Positions 25,101 to 33,224 of a stretch of DNA of 64,000 nucleotides are shown here, one piece after another. The notes beneath the pieces were generated by a model. The model saw only the letters and a program-made list of their open reading frames with translations. It made no database searches and was not told where the DNA came from. Source of the DNA: Zoogloea sp. LCSB751 (GTDB lineage: Bacteria > Pseudomonadota > Gammaproteobacteria > Burkholderiales > Rhodocyclaceae); the NCBI RefSeq assembly GCF_002028455.1, contig NZ_MWUM01000022.1:1-64000 (forward strand), given 5' to 3'. The number at the start of each line of letters is the position of its first letter. The first letter of the stretch is position 1. Made by a program: the position numbers and the translations under genes.

Positions 25101-25621
25101 ACGCCCAGGCCGCCGAGACCGAGCTGTGGCTACGCCTCGACGGCCTGATCGGCTCCGCCAAGGGTGACAAGTTCCGCAAGTTCGCCCAGGGCCTGACCCT
25201 CGACCACCTGCTGCACCTGGCCAACCGCCACCTGGCCCGCCTGCACGCCCGCTACCTGCTGCGCCGCCGGACCAGCGGCGAGCTGGAGCTGGACATCGTG
25301 GACAGCTGGCAGGGCGAAACCGCCCGCGACACCCGCACCCTGTCCGGCGGCGAGAGCTTCCTGGTCAGCCTGGCGCTGGCCCTGGCGCTGTCGGACCTGG
25401 TCAGCCACAAGACCTCCATCGACTCCCTGTTCCTCGACGAAGGCTTCGGCACCCTCGACGGCGAAACCCTCGACATCGCGCTGGACGCCCTCGACACCCT
25501 CAACGCCAGCGGCAAGATGATCGGCATCATCAGCCACGTGGAAGGCCTCAAGGAACGCATCACCGCGCAGATCCGCGTGGACAAGGGCGGCGGCGTGGGG
25601 CATTCACGGCTGGTGGTGTAG
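22169..25621 (+). CDS. sbcC: ATPase SbcC (Rad50-type subunit)
   Basis: The 1150-residue SMC-like partner of SbcD. The N-terminal ATPase half carries the Walker A GPTGAGKSTLLDA. Two long coiled-coil arms (~190-1000, rich in Gln/Ala/Leu heptads) flank a zinc-hook CPLC (Cys553, Cys556). The C-terminal half has the signature LSGGESFLVSLALAL and Walker B SLFLDEGFGTLD. Length and layout match gammaproteobacterial and betaproteobacterial SbcC. Translationally coupled to sbcD. Confidence 0.95.
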   Translation: MKILRLRLKNLNSLKDEWSVDFTRPPFSDNGLFAITGPTGAGKSTLLDAICLALYHETPRLKSISASANDIMTRHTADCLAEVEFDVKGTVYRAFWSQRRARNKPDGALQAPKVELAEVDAASGEGKILSSQINDKLKRIEAITGLDFARFTKSMLLAQGGFAAFLNASANERAELLEELTGSDIYGQISERVYRQAQEARQQLDHLKARAEGVELLSAEARAEKEQALAALAGAQAEARRERDATLALRQWRSGVDGAEREAGVAATRLQAADQAIADAASQLDRLAAGEPAEALKPVHEQWQQAEAAVRHGEAQLQQLATERLTLEDEQDRQHAAADQLARHVAAATRRHWQQLQDEQLRLDAFCASHSRRAQLGEQLGAWRQQFEQRQTLQQGLIDGQRNLDTLATEILAHETRLAQHTQALATAEQARTQAEAELNAAQAAQLQRLAGASLSEWRQRWQDAQSAVAHWQQLDELANRRREQSARHAELTGQLQREQAVIEARNKDLVALREKHAVLKEQVSDKQKMLDQERRIQSLEAHRQHLQPGEACPLCGATEHPAVAAYQALDVSATEAALKARQAELEALIEQGQKARNALTALQTRRDAAQAEHTRLGGELARLAAEWSERRSVLADDALAADDWQQPERLQAAHATATLALNRLAEALQTAEQGERLVQQATQVAHTRSQAWQAAGNQLELACQALATSRTRHADSAKQLDARRQELAALDARLGASLADAGFSLPTEPASWLRERDAEWQEWQAVQQRRQQLATELRRQQARCEAADADAAQWESRWEKLQEMRETAVVELPPPGDDATAALARCAERISGLAADLSALHGRRQQLEHSLADQRSALITATGTWQTALAASPFADRDAFLAALLPADERQRLQQHKDSLQQARQQADTLLRAARDKHTGLLGEARTALPLIELERLLAEQESRLRELDERHGAERALLDSDAQRRNSQQALFAQIDAQAAETELWLRLDGLIGSAKGDKFRKFAQGLTLDHLLHLANRHLARLHARYLLRRRTSGELELDIVDSWQGETARDTRTLSGGESFLVSLALALALSDLVSHKTSIDSLFLDEGFGTLDGETLDIALDALDTLNASGKMIGIISHVEGLKERITAQIRVDKGGGVGHSRLVV

Positions 25622-25766
25622 GTACGCCTTTCTTACGACGCCTTGCAGGCCTACATTTGCAAAATCAGAAAAGGCTTCAACAAAACAATGGCATAGCACT
25701 TTCGCAAAACCCAAACTGCCACACAGCGCGATTGCATATTTCAGTTTTTCCATTTCATGTCGTAAA

Positions 25767-25784
25767 CAAGACGTAATAAAGACG
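25767..25784 (+). promoter_or_regulatory. AAGACGT direct repeat (11-bp period) before the MHYT kinase gene
   Basis: AAGACGT occurs at 25767-25773 and 25778-25784, ten bases before the ATG at 25794. The period equals one helical turn and could be a regulator site, but the closeness to the start codon and small size leave chance possible. No good ribosome site is visible for the gene. Confidence 0.25.
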
Positions 25785-25793
25785 TCCCCCGAC

Positions 25794-28703
25794 ATGTTTA
25801 CCCCCAGCAATTTCTTCAACCTGGATACTGCGCCAGGCGCCCTGCTGTACAGTAGTTTCAGCCCCTGGATGGTCGCCTTGTCGGTGGCGATTGCGGTGGT
25901 TGCTTCCATCAGCGCCCTCTACGCAGCCGGCCTGGCCCGGCGTGCCAGTGACCGCCGGCAACGCCTGATTCTCGTCGGCACCGGTGCCGTCGCACTGGGC
26001 GGAGGTATCTGGGCGATGCATTTCATTGGCATGCAGGCTTTCGAGTTCTGCACACAGGTGAGTTACTCCCACCCCCTCACCCTGCTGTCGATGGCGCCGG
26101 GCCTCGGCGCGGCGCTGCTCGCCCTGCACTTGCTTGCCCAGAACCAAATCAGCCAGAGACAGTTGCTCGCTGGCGGCACCCTGATCGGCACCGGTATCGG
26201 CACAATGCACTACAGCGGCATGGCCGCGATGATCATGAGCGGGAGCTTGCGCTATGACCCCGGGTGGTTCGCGCTGTCCATCGTGACGGCCATCGCGCTG
26301 GCCATTTTTGCCCTGTGGCTACGCTTCCGGCTGCGGCGCCTGCGCCATCGTCTGCCCGGATGGGCCGGCATCCTGGTCAGCGGCACCGTGCTGGGGGGCG
26401 CAGTGGCGGGCATGCACTACACCGGCACCGCCGCGGCACGCGTCGTCAACCTGCCGGTCGTCGGCGGCACTCCCGTCAATACCGATCCGAGCTTCCTGAC
26501 CGTGGCCGTCACGCTGGCGACCCTTAGCCTGACCCTTCTGGTGGCGGTAGCGAATGGCCTGCTGCGCTACCAGCAGCTGTACCGCCAGATCGAATCGAAG
26601 GAAGCGCGGCTGCAGGCCATTCTGGACACCGCGGTGGACGGCATCGTGACCATCGACCGACATGGACTGGTCCGCAGCTTCAACAATGCCGCCGAACGGC
26701 TCTTCGGCTGGCAGGCGGAAGACGTGGTGGGCCGCAACATCAACATGCTGATGCCGGAGCCCCATCGCACCCGCCACGACAGCTACCTCAGCAACTACAT
26801 GGAAAGCGGCGTGGCCAGGATCATCGGCACTGGCCGGGAAGTCACCGCCATGCGCCGGGACGGCAGCCTGTTCCCGATCCGGCTCGCCATCGGGCGGACC
26901 GAGGTGCCGGGCGAAACCCTGTTCGTCGGCTTCATCACCGACATCAGCCAGTACAAGGAACTCGAACAGGCCTTGCGCGACTCCCGCGACCGCGCCGAAC
27001 TGGCCGCCACCAGCAAGACGGCGTTCCTGGCCAACATGAGCCATGAAATCCGCACGCCGATGAACGCCATCATCGGCTTCACCGAACAGTTGCTCGATAC
27101 ATCACTGGACACCCAGCAGCGCCGGCACCTGGACACAGTACGCCGCTCGGCACGGTCCCTACTGGGGCTGCTCAACGACATTCTCGATACGGCCAAGCTC
27201 GAACGTGGGGCGATGGAAATAGAGCATGTGGATTTCTCGCTGCACGACGTCGTGTATCAGGTGGCGGCGTCCCTGCGCCTCAGCGCAGAGACGAAGGGGC
27301 TCACGCTGGACATCGATTACGCCCCTTCCCTCGGTGAACACTTCAGGGGCGATCCGCTGCGGGTCCAGCAAGTGCTGACCAACCTGCTCGGCAATGCCAT
27401 CAAGTTCACCGAACGCGGCAGCGTGAAGGTGTCTGCGGAAGGTCAGGCCGGGGCCGTGCGCCTGATCGTCACCGATACCGGCATCGGCATCCCCTCCGAC
27501 CGGATCGCGCGAATTTTCGAACCCTTTGCACAGGCCGACGTGTCCACCAGCCGCCGCTTCGGTGGCACCGGCTTGGGCACCACCATCGCCCGCCAGCTCA
27601 TCGAATTGATGCACGGGCGCCTGGACGTGGAGAGCGAAGTCGGAGCTGGCAGCCGCTTCATCGTCGAGCTTCCCCTCGAACGGGGCGGCCCGATTGCCAG
27701 TACACCGGCCACCACCCTGCCCACCTTGCCGCCCCTGCGCATCCTCGTTGCCGACGACGTTCCACAGAACCTCGAGCTGCTGACCCTGGCCCTCGGCCGG
27801 GCGGGCCACCAGCTGGTCACGGCCAGTGACGGCGAGGAAGCCCTGACCCTCTTCGCGACCGGCCGTTTCGATGTGGTACTCATGGATGTCCAGATGCCGC
27901 ACATCGACGGCCTCGAAGCCGCGCGCGGCATTCGCGCCCACGAACGGCAGCATGGCCTCAGCCCTACCCCCATCATCGCCCTCACCGCCAGCGTACTCAA
28001 CCAGGACCGGATCGCCGCGCGGGAAGCCGGAATGGATGGTTTCGCCTCCAAACCCCTGGACATACCGCGACTGCTGGCAGAAATTGCCCGCGCCACCGGA
28101 CACGCCGTCGCCGGGCACAATCCGGCCCACACGCAGCTACCCTGCGATGCCATCGACTGGCAACGCGGGATCGCCCTGTGGGGCAGTGCCGATGCGCTGG
28201 AGCAGGCCCTGCGCCGTTTCGTCGACGCCCACGCCAGCTCGCCTGATGCACTGTCCCGGCTGGCCATGGACGCCGATCACACCTCGCTCGAACGCGCCGC
28301 CCATCGCCTGCGGGGAGCGGCCGCCAATCTGTGCCTGCCCATCGTCAGCAGCATCGCGGAACGCATCGAAGGCGAAGCTGGCGCGGCGCATTGCGAACAC
28401 CTCGCCCCCCTTTTCCACACCCTGCGGGATGCCATGGACGCTGTGATTGCCGCCCTCGCGCTCAGGAACCCCGGTGGCACTGAAGCACCGCCGCCAGCCG
28501 CCGGCCAGGCCGACGTCACCGCGCTGGCCAGCCACCTGCACGACCTGCTCGAACATGGCGAGCTCGACGAGGACATGCTGCGCGAACTCCTCTCCACACT
28601 GCACGCCGATGGACGTCGCCCTGCCGCCGAGGCGATCGAGCGCGCCATCGATGATTTCGAATTCCAGACTGCCCAGCGGGAATTGCTGGCCCTGTATGAC
28701 TGA
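25794..28703 (+). CDS. MHYT-PAS hybrid histidine kinase (MHYT-PAS-HisKA-HATPase-REC-Hpt)
   Basis: A 969-residue membrane sensor. The N-terminal seven-helix MHYT domain (~25-260) has its three motifs, AMHFIGM, TMHYSGM and GMHYTGT, predicted to bind a metal that senses O2, CO or NO. A PAS domain (~270-385) with FixL-like RRDGSLFPIRLAIG follows. Then HisKA (SHEIRTPMNAIIGF, His417), HATPase (LLGNAIKFTERG), a receiver with Asp698 in VLMDVQMP, and an Hpt-type His837 (AAHRLRGAAANL). All phosphorelay residues are intact. It overlaps the next gene by eight bases; the HD-GYP regulator there is the obvious output, making this an oxygen/redox-to-c-di-GMP relay. Confidence 0.9.
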   Translation: MFTPSNFFNLDTAPGALLYSSFSPWMVALSVAIAVVASISALYAAGLARRASDRRQRLILVGTGAVALGGGIWAMHFIGMQAFEFCTQVSYSHPLTLLSMAPGLGAALLALHLLAQNQISQRQLLAGGTLIGTGIGTMHYSGMAAMIMSGSLRYDPGWFALSIVTAIALAIFALWLRFRLRRLRHRLPGWAGILVSGTVLGGAVAGMHYTGTAAARVVNLPVVGGTPVNTDPSFLTVAVTLATLSLTLLVAVANGLLRYQQLYRQIESKEARLQAILDTAVDGIVTIDRHGLVRSFNNAAERLFGWQAEDVVGRNINMLMPEPHRTRHDSYLSNYMESGVARIIGTGREVTAMRRDGSLFPIRLAIGRTEVPGETLFVGFITDISQYKELEQALRDSRDRAELAATSKTAFLANMSHEIRTPMNAIIGFTEQLLDTSLDTQQRRHLDTVRRSARSLLGLLNDILDTAKLERGAMEIEHVDFSLHDVVYQVAASLRLSAETKGLTLDIDYAPSLGEHFRGDPLRVQQVLTNLLGNAIKFTERGSVKVSAEGQAGAVRLIVTDTGIGIPSDRIARIFEPFAQADVSTSRRFGGTGLGTTIARQLIELMHGRLDVESEVGAGSRFIVELPLERGGPIASTPATTLPTLPPLRILVADDVPQNLELLTLALGRAGHQLVTASDGEEALTLFATGRFDVVLMDVQMPHIDGLEAARGIRAHERQHGLSPTPIIALTASVLNQDRIAAREAGMDGFASKPLDIPRLLAEIARATGHAVAGHNPAHTQLPCDAIDWQRGIALWGSADALEQALRRFVDAHASSPDALSRLAMDADHTSLERAAHRLRGAAANLCLPIVSSIAERIEGEAGAAHCEHLAPLFHTLRDAMDAVIAALALRNPGGTEAPPPAAGQADVTALASHLHDLLEHGELDEDMLRELLSTLHADGRRPAAEAIERAIDDFEFQTAQRELLALYD

Positions 28704-29715
28704 ACTGCACGCCCCCCCATGGTCCGGCAACGACCACCGCCCCAAGCTGCTGCTGGTGGATGACGAACCCACCAACCTGCAGGTGTTGCGCCACATCCTG
28801 CAGCAGGATTACCGCCTGCTCTTTGCCAAGGACGGCCCTCGCGCGCTTGAGCTGGCCAAGACCGAACAGCCCGCGCTGATCCTCCTCGACGTGATGATGC
28901 CCGGCCTGACCGGACTCGATACCTGCCGCCAGCTCAAGCAGAGCCCTTGTACCGCAGCGATCCCGGTCATTTTCGTCACTGCCCTCAATGACACGACGAA
29001 CGAGACGGAAGGCTTCGAAGCCGGCGCGGTGGACTACATCACCAAACCCTTGAGCGCGCCGGTGGTACGTGCCCGCGTGCGCACCCACCTGTCGCTGGTG
29101 CGGGTCGAGGAACTCGCCACCACCCGCCTGCAGGTCATTCAGCGCCTTGGACGAGCGGCCGAGTTCCGCGACAACGAAACCGGGCTGCACGTCATCCGCA
29201 TGAGCCATTACGCCCGCATCCTGGCGCTCGCGGCGGGTCTCGGTGAGCAGGCCGCCGACGACATCTTCCTCGCCGCACCGATGCACGATGTAGGCAAGAT
29301 CGGCATTCCGGACGCCGTCCTGCTCAAGCGGGGCCCTCTGGATGCTGGAGAGTGGAACATCATGCGCCGCCATTGTGAGATCGGCGCCGAGATCATCGGC
29401 GAACATCCCTCCGGGCTGCTGCGCATGGCCCACAGCATCGCCCTGAGCCACCACGAAAAATGGGACGGCAGCGGCTACCCGAACGGCCTCGCTGGAGAAG
29501 CCATTCCGCTCGAAGGCCGCATCGTCGCCATCGCCGATGTCTTTGATGCACTGACCAGCGCACGCCCCTACAAACAAGCCTGGGACGTCGAGGACGCGAT
29601 CGGCAGCCTGCGCCAGAACGCGGGCACGCATTTCGACCCGGTTCTGGTGCAGTGCTTCATCGACAACCTGCCGGACATCCTGGCCGTCAAGGCACGCTGG
29701 CCGGACGAGCCCTGA
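28696..29715 (+). CDS. Response regulator with HD-GYP c-di-GMP phosphodiesterase domain
   Basis: A 339-residue two-domain regulator: receiver 15-130 (phospho-acceptor Asp65 in LLDVMMPG, KPL Lys) and HD-GYP 150-335. The latter has the catalytic HDVGKIGIPDAVL and HHEKWDGSGYPNGL motifs, so hydrolysis of c-di-GMP is expected. This is the RpfG-type architecture. ATG 28696 lies inside the end of the hybrid kinase gene (overlap eight bases), which ties the two together as a cognate pair. It ends one base before the convergent nitronate monooxygenase gene. Confidence 0.9.
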   Translation: MTELHAPPWSGNDHRPKLLLVDDEPTNLQVLRHILQQDYRLLFAKDGPRALELAKTEQPALILLDVMMPGLTGLDTCRQLKQSPCTAAIPVIFVTALNDTTNETEGFEAGAVDYITKPLSAPVVRARVRTHLSLVRVEELATTRLQVIQRLGRAAEFRDNETGLHVIRMSHYARILALAAGLGEQAADDIFLAAPMHDVGKIGIPDAVLLKRGPLDAGEWNIMRRHCEIGAEIIGEHPSGLLRMAHSIALSHHEKWDGSGYPNGLAGEAIPLEGRIVAIADVFDALTSARPYKQAWDVEDAIGSLRQNAGTHFDPVLVQCFIDNLPDILAVKARWPDEP

Positions 29716-29716
29716 T

Positions 29717-30757
29717 TCAGTTCAGGCCGTCGACCAAGCCCCGCGTCACGTCCGCCGCGCTCACTTCACGGCAGCCGAGCACGTTCTGGCCGCACCACAG
29801 CGGCGAGAAGTCGCCGCTACCGCGGCTCTCGGCGGCGGCGCGCAGCGGGGCGATAGCGGAGGTGGCCAGCGGGAATTCCGGCGCCGCGGGACTCAGCGGC
29901 CCCAGTTCGCGCATCACCCGATTGACGATGCCGCGCGCCGGGCGGCCGGTAAACAGGTTGGTCAGCGCCGTGTGGCCGGCGGCCGAACTCTTGAGGGCAG
30001 CGCGATGCACGGCGCTGGTGGCGGCCTCCGGACACAGCAGGTAGGCGGTGCCGGCCTGCACGCCAGCCGCACCGAGGGCCAGCGCCGCCTTCACGCCGCG
30101 GGCGTCGACGATGCCGCCGGCGGCGATCACCGGCACTTTCACCGCATGCACGATGCGTGGCAGCAGCGCAAAGGTGCCGGACTGGGCAGTCAAATCGTGG
30201 TTCAGGAAGTGCCCCCGGTGACCACCTGCCTCCAGGCCCTGGGCAATGATCGCGTCGGCGCCGTGGGCTTCGAGCCACAGGGCTTCTTCCACCGTGGTGG
30301 CGGACGACACCACCTTGGCCCCCCATTTCCTGACCCGCGCCAGCAGCTCGGCGGACGGCAGGCCGAAGTGGAAGCTGACCACCGGCGGGCGGAAGGCCGC
30401 GATGATATCCGCGGTCTCGGCGCTGAACGGGTTGCGGCCGGGGCCGGCCGGAATCCCTGCCGGGTCGATGCCGAACTCCGTGTAGTACGGCGCCAGCGCG
30501 GTGCGCCACGCGGCTTCCCGCTCGGCGCTGGGCGGCGGCGGGCGGTGGCAGAAGAAATTGACGTTATAGGGCTTGTCGGTAGCCACGTGGATCGCCGACA
30601 GCTCCTTCTCCAGCGCCTCGGGGCTCAGCATCGCGCAGGGCAGCGAGCCGAGGCCACCGGCCTCGGACACCGCAATCGCCAACGCACTGCCCTGCACGCC
30701 GGCCATCGGGGCCTGGATGACCGGCAGGGCGATGCCAAAAAGGTCGGTGATGCGCAT
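29717..30757 (-). CDS. Nitronate monooxygenase-like FMN protein (NPD family)
   Basis: A 346-residue TIM-barrel flavoprotein. Diagnostic parts are PVIQAPMAGVQGSALAIAVSEAGGLGSLP at the N-terminus (in pieces), QGLEAGGHRGHF with the His expected as catalytic base, PVIAAGGIVDARG and GAAGVQAGTAYLL for FMN phosphate. Members oxidise alkyl nitronates such as propionate-3-nitronate, or act as NADH:quinone reductases. AAGGAG eight bases before the ATG supports the start. It follows an HD-GYP gene by 12 bases, so the pair is probably co-transcribed although no functional link is known. Confidence 0.85.
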   Translation of the reverse strand: MRITDLFGIALPVIQAPMAGVQGSALAIAVSEAGGLGSLPCAMLSPEALEKELSAIHVATDKPYNVNFFCHRPPPPSAEREAAWRTALAPYYTEFGIDPAGIPAGPGRNPFSAETADIIAAFRPPVVSFHFGLPSAELLARVRKWGAKVVSSATTVEEALWLEAHGADAIIAQGLEAGGHRGHFLNHDLTAQSGTFALLPRIVHAVKVPVIAAGGIVDARGVKAALALGAAGVQAGTAYLLCPEAATSAVHRAALKSSAAGHTALTNLFTGRPARGIVNRVMRELGPLSPAAPEFPLATSAIAPLRAAAESRGSGDFSPLWCGQNVLGCREVSAADVTRGLVDGLN

Positions 30758-30769
30758 CAGAAAATCTCC

Positions 30770-32029
30770 TTAGATACCGAAATGCAGGCGGACGCGTTCG
30801 TCCAGCAACTGCCTGGCCTGGTCTTCATCGCAGTCGGCCAGGCGCTCGAAGACTTCCCACGCGATAGGCCTGAAAACATCCATCACGGCGGGGTCGAAAT
30901 GGCTGCCGCTGTCCCGGTCGAGGATCGCCATGGCAGCCTCGAAGCCGAGTGGCGCCTTATAGGGGCGCTTGGAACACAGGGCGTCGAACACGTCGGCAAC
31001 GGCGAAGATCCGCGCCGCCAGCGGGATCGCCTCGCCGGCCAGACCGCGCGGATAACCGGCCCCATTCCATTTCTCATGGTGGCCAGACACCACCGCAGCG
31101 GCGCCTTCCAGCCAGCCGATGCCGGTAACGATCTCCTCGCCCTGCCGCACATGGCTGCGCATGGTGTCGAATTCGTCGTCGTCGAGCTTACCGGGCTTGA
31201 GCAGGATCGCGTCCGGAATGCCAATCTTGCCGACGTCGTGCAGGAAGCTGCCGGCGATCAACGCCTGCATGGCGTGCCCCTGCAGCCCCAGCCGCTCGGC
31301 GATGCGGGTGGCGATCCAGGCGACCCGGTAGTTGTGTGCGCCGGTGTCCGAATCCCGCTTGGCAATGGCGCGGCCGAGAGCGTCCATCATCGAGATGTGC
31401 GAATCAAGCACTTCACGGGCCTTGCGCTGGTTGTCGGCAGACAGGCGGACCACCACCGGGTAGATCACCGCGCCGCACAGCAGGGACGCCAACCCGGCCA
31501 GCAGCGCCGCGCTCAGTGCGTTGGCCCGCATCTGCTCGCGCTGCCAGGCGGACACGACCCGCACACCCTCGAAATAGCCGCTGATCCGGGCCGCACCGCC
31601 GCCTTCCTCCTGCAAGGGCACGAAAACCCGCAGTACCCACAAGGCATCGCCGAAGTTCAGGCTTTCGTAGGAGGCCGCCTGGTAGGCCGGCCGGCCATGT
31701 CCAGGCAGGCGCTCTTCCACGGCGGCGCCGGCGTCGGTCATCGCCTCGGCCAGCTTGTCGCCATGTTCGTCGTAGATCTCGGCGATATCGAACAGCCCAC
31801 CGGCGATGGTGCGGGCCGCCTTCGCGGCCTTCTCCCCGGCCTTGGGACCGTTGAGGGCGACGGCATCGAAATGACGCAGCAGGCGGCGCGACTCCTCCAT
31901 GGCCAGGGAAACAGTGGCCTCCTCCGCGTTCTCACGGGCCACAAACCAGGCGATCGGGCTGGCGACCGCCGCCAGCAACAGACTGACGGCAGCAATTCGG
32001 ATGGCGGTGCGCCTGTTGAAAGTGTTCAT
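30770..32029 (-). CDS. Membrane-anchored HD-GYP c-di-GMP phosphodiesterase
   Basis: A 419-residue protein. An N-terminal helix (~10-30) and a second helix (~178-200) bracket a periplasmic sensor segment of about 150 residues with no recognised fold. The HD-GYP domain (~215-400) has HDVGKIGIPDAIL and HHEKWNGAGYPRGL, so catalysis is expected. Start taken at ATG 32029, which directly precedes a typical basic-then-hydrophobic anchor; the frame is open to an ATG at 32074 with AGGAG lying inside it. Likely co-transcribed with the nitronate monooxygenase gene 12 bases downstream. Confidence 0.85.
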   Translation of the reverse strand: MNTFNRRTAIRIAAVSLLLAAVASPIAWFVARENAEEATVSLAMEESRRLLRHFDAVALNGPKAGEKAAKAARTIAGGLFDIAEIYDEHGDKLAEAMTDAGAAVEERLPGHGRPAYQAASYESLNFGDALWVLRVFVPLQEEGGGAARISGYFEGVRVVSAWQREQMRANALSAALLAGLASLLCGAVIYPVVVRLSADNQRKAREVLDSHISMMDALGRAIAKRDSDTGAHNYRVAWIATRIAERLGLQGHAMQALIAGSFLHDVGKIGIPDAILLKPGKLDDDEFDTMRSHVRQGEEIVTGIGWLEGAAAVVSGHHEKWNGAGYPRGLAGEAIPLAARIFAVADVFDALCSKRPYKAPLGFEAAMAILDRDSGSHFDPAVMDVFRPIAWEVFERLADCDEDQARQLLDERVRLHFGI

Positions 32030-32103
32030 ACCCGCGACGATGCCAGTCTCCTGTGACGAGGCTGCCATTATCACCGCGGGGCACGGGCCACTGCCAATCC
32101 ACC

Positions 32104-33123
32104 TCAGGGGCGCAACAGGATCGCCCCGCTGCTGCGGCCGGACTCCAGAAGTCGGTGCGCAGCAGCCACGCGGGTCAGCGGCAACACTTCACCGACACTG
32201 GCCTGCAGGCCGGACTGCAAGCGGGCCAGCGTTGCCGCGGCACCTTCCCGGTAACGCGCCAGGTCGGCCATGAAGCGGAACACGCCCGGCCGCGACAGGG
32301 CGATGGAGCGGGCCGGACCGAGTTGGGCGAGATCCAGCGGACCGCTGTCACCGGCCACCTGGCCGATGCTGGCCACCATGCCGTAGGGACGCACCACGCC
32401 CAGCGTCGCGGCCAGCGTGGCGCCGCCAATGCCGTCGATGGCGTAGTCCACACCCTGGCCGCCGGTCAGATCCTTCACCGCGCCGACGAAATCCTCGTCC
32501 CGGTACAGGATGGCGTGGTCCAGGCCATGAAGACGCGCCAGCTCGGCCTTGGCCGGCGACCCGACGGTGCCGATGACCCGCGCACCGAGCGCCTTGGCCC
32601 ACTGCACCAGCACCAGACCCAGGCCACCGGCGGCCGCATGGACCAGCAGGGTATCGCCGGCCTTCACCGGGCGAACGTGGCTCAGCAGCATGTGGGAGGT
32701 GATACCGCGCAGCAGCAAGGACGCGATGGTGTCGTCGGCCACGTCGTCGGGCAGGGCCACGGCGCGCGCCGCCGGCAGATTGCGGGCGCTGGCGTAGCTG
32801 CCCGCCGGCGGGCCTGCATAGGCGATGCGCTGCCCCACCTGCAGCCCTTCCACGCCAGCGCCGATGGCCTCGATGACGCCAGCCGCCTCGACACCGAGTA
32901 CCGCCGGCAACGCGGGCAGCGGGTAAAGCCCGGTACGGTGATAAACATCCACGAAATTGACGCCGATGGCGGTATGGCGCACACGGATCTCGCCGACGCC
33001 GGGTGCGGGCAAGCTGACGGTTTCCAGCTCGATCTCCTCCGCGCCGCCATAGCGATGGATCACGGCTTGGATGACCGGGGCGAAGGGGCTGCTGTCGCCC
33101 GGCAATACTGCGCTGCTGTTCAT
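32104..33123 (-). CDS. NADPH:quinone oxidoreductase (zeta-crystallin type MDR)
   Basis: A 339-residue cytosolic medium-chain reductase without zinc ligands. It has the GroES-like N-terminal fold (GVNFVDVYHRTGLYPLP, LGVEAAGVIEAIG) and the Rossmann nucleotide site VHAAAGGLGLVLVQWAKALGA. The family reduces quinones or other conjugated carbonyls with NADPH. AGGAG six bases before ATG 33123 fixes the start; the open frame reaches 33240, but that extension overlaps the divergent LysR gene. The divergent LysR-type regulator very likely controls it. Confidence 0.87.
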   Translation of the reverse strand: MNSSAVLPGDSSPFAPVIQAVIHRYGGAEEIELETVSLPAPGVGEIRVRHTAIGVNFVDVYHRTGLYPLPALPAVLGVEAAGVIEAIGAGVEGLQVGQRIAYAGPPAGSYASARNLPAARAVALPDDVADDTIASLLLRGITSHMLLSHVRPVKAGDTLLVHAAAGGLGLVLVQWAKALGARVIGTVGSPAKAELARLHGLDHAILYRDEDFVGAVKDLTGGQGVDYAIDGIGGATLAATLGVVRPYGMVASIGQVAGDSGPLDLAQLGPARSIALSRPGVFRFMADLARYREGAAATLARLQSGLQASVGEVLPLTRVAAAHRLLESGRSSGAILLRP

Positions 33124-33198
33124 GCTCTGCTCCTGAAAGTTGGAAAGGACATCCCGACGGGATTGCAGACACAGCGTACGGCGCGCAGAATCACCCAA

Positions 33199-33214
33199 CA
33201 ATTCCAAATAATTG
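33199..33214. promoter_or_regulatory. CAATT-N6-AATTG operator candidate between quinone reductase and LysR genes
   Basis: A perfect inverted repeat (CAATT at 33199-33203, AATTG at 33210-33214, six-base spacer) lies in the 101-base divergent gap, just upstream of the LysR start codon at 33225. LysR regulators commonly bind such a dyad next to their own gene and regulate the divergent target. Confidence 0.5.
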
Positions 33215-33224
33215 AACACTTTCT

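Noticed and set aside
25604..25909. Minus-strand frame spanning the sbcC/MHYT-kinase gap
   Set aside because: It overlaps the well-supported starts and ends of both genes and has no recognisable domain; the 172-base gap itself is best read as promoter region.
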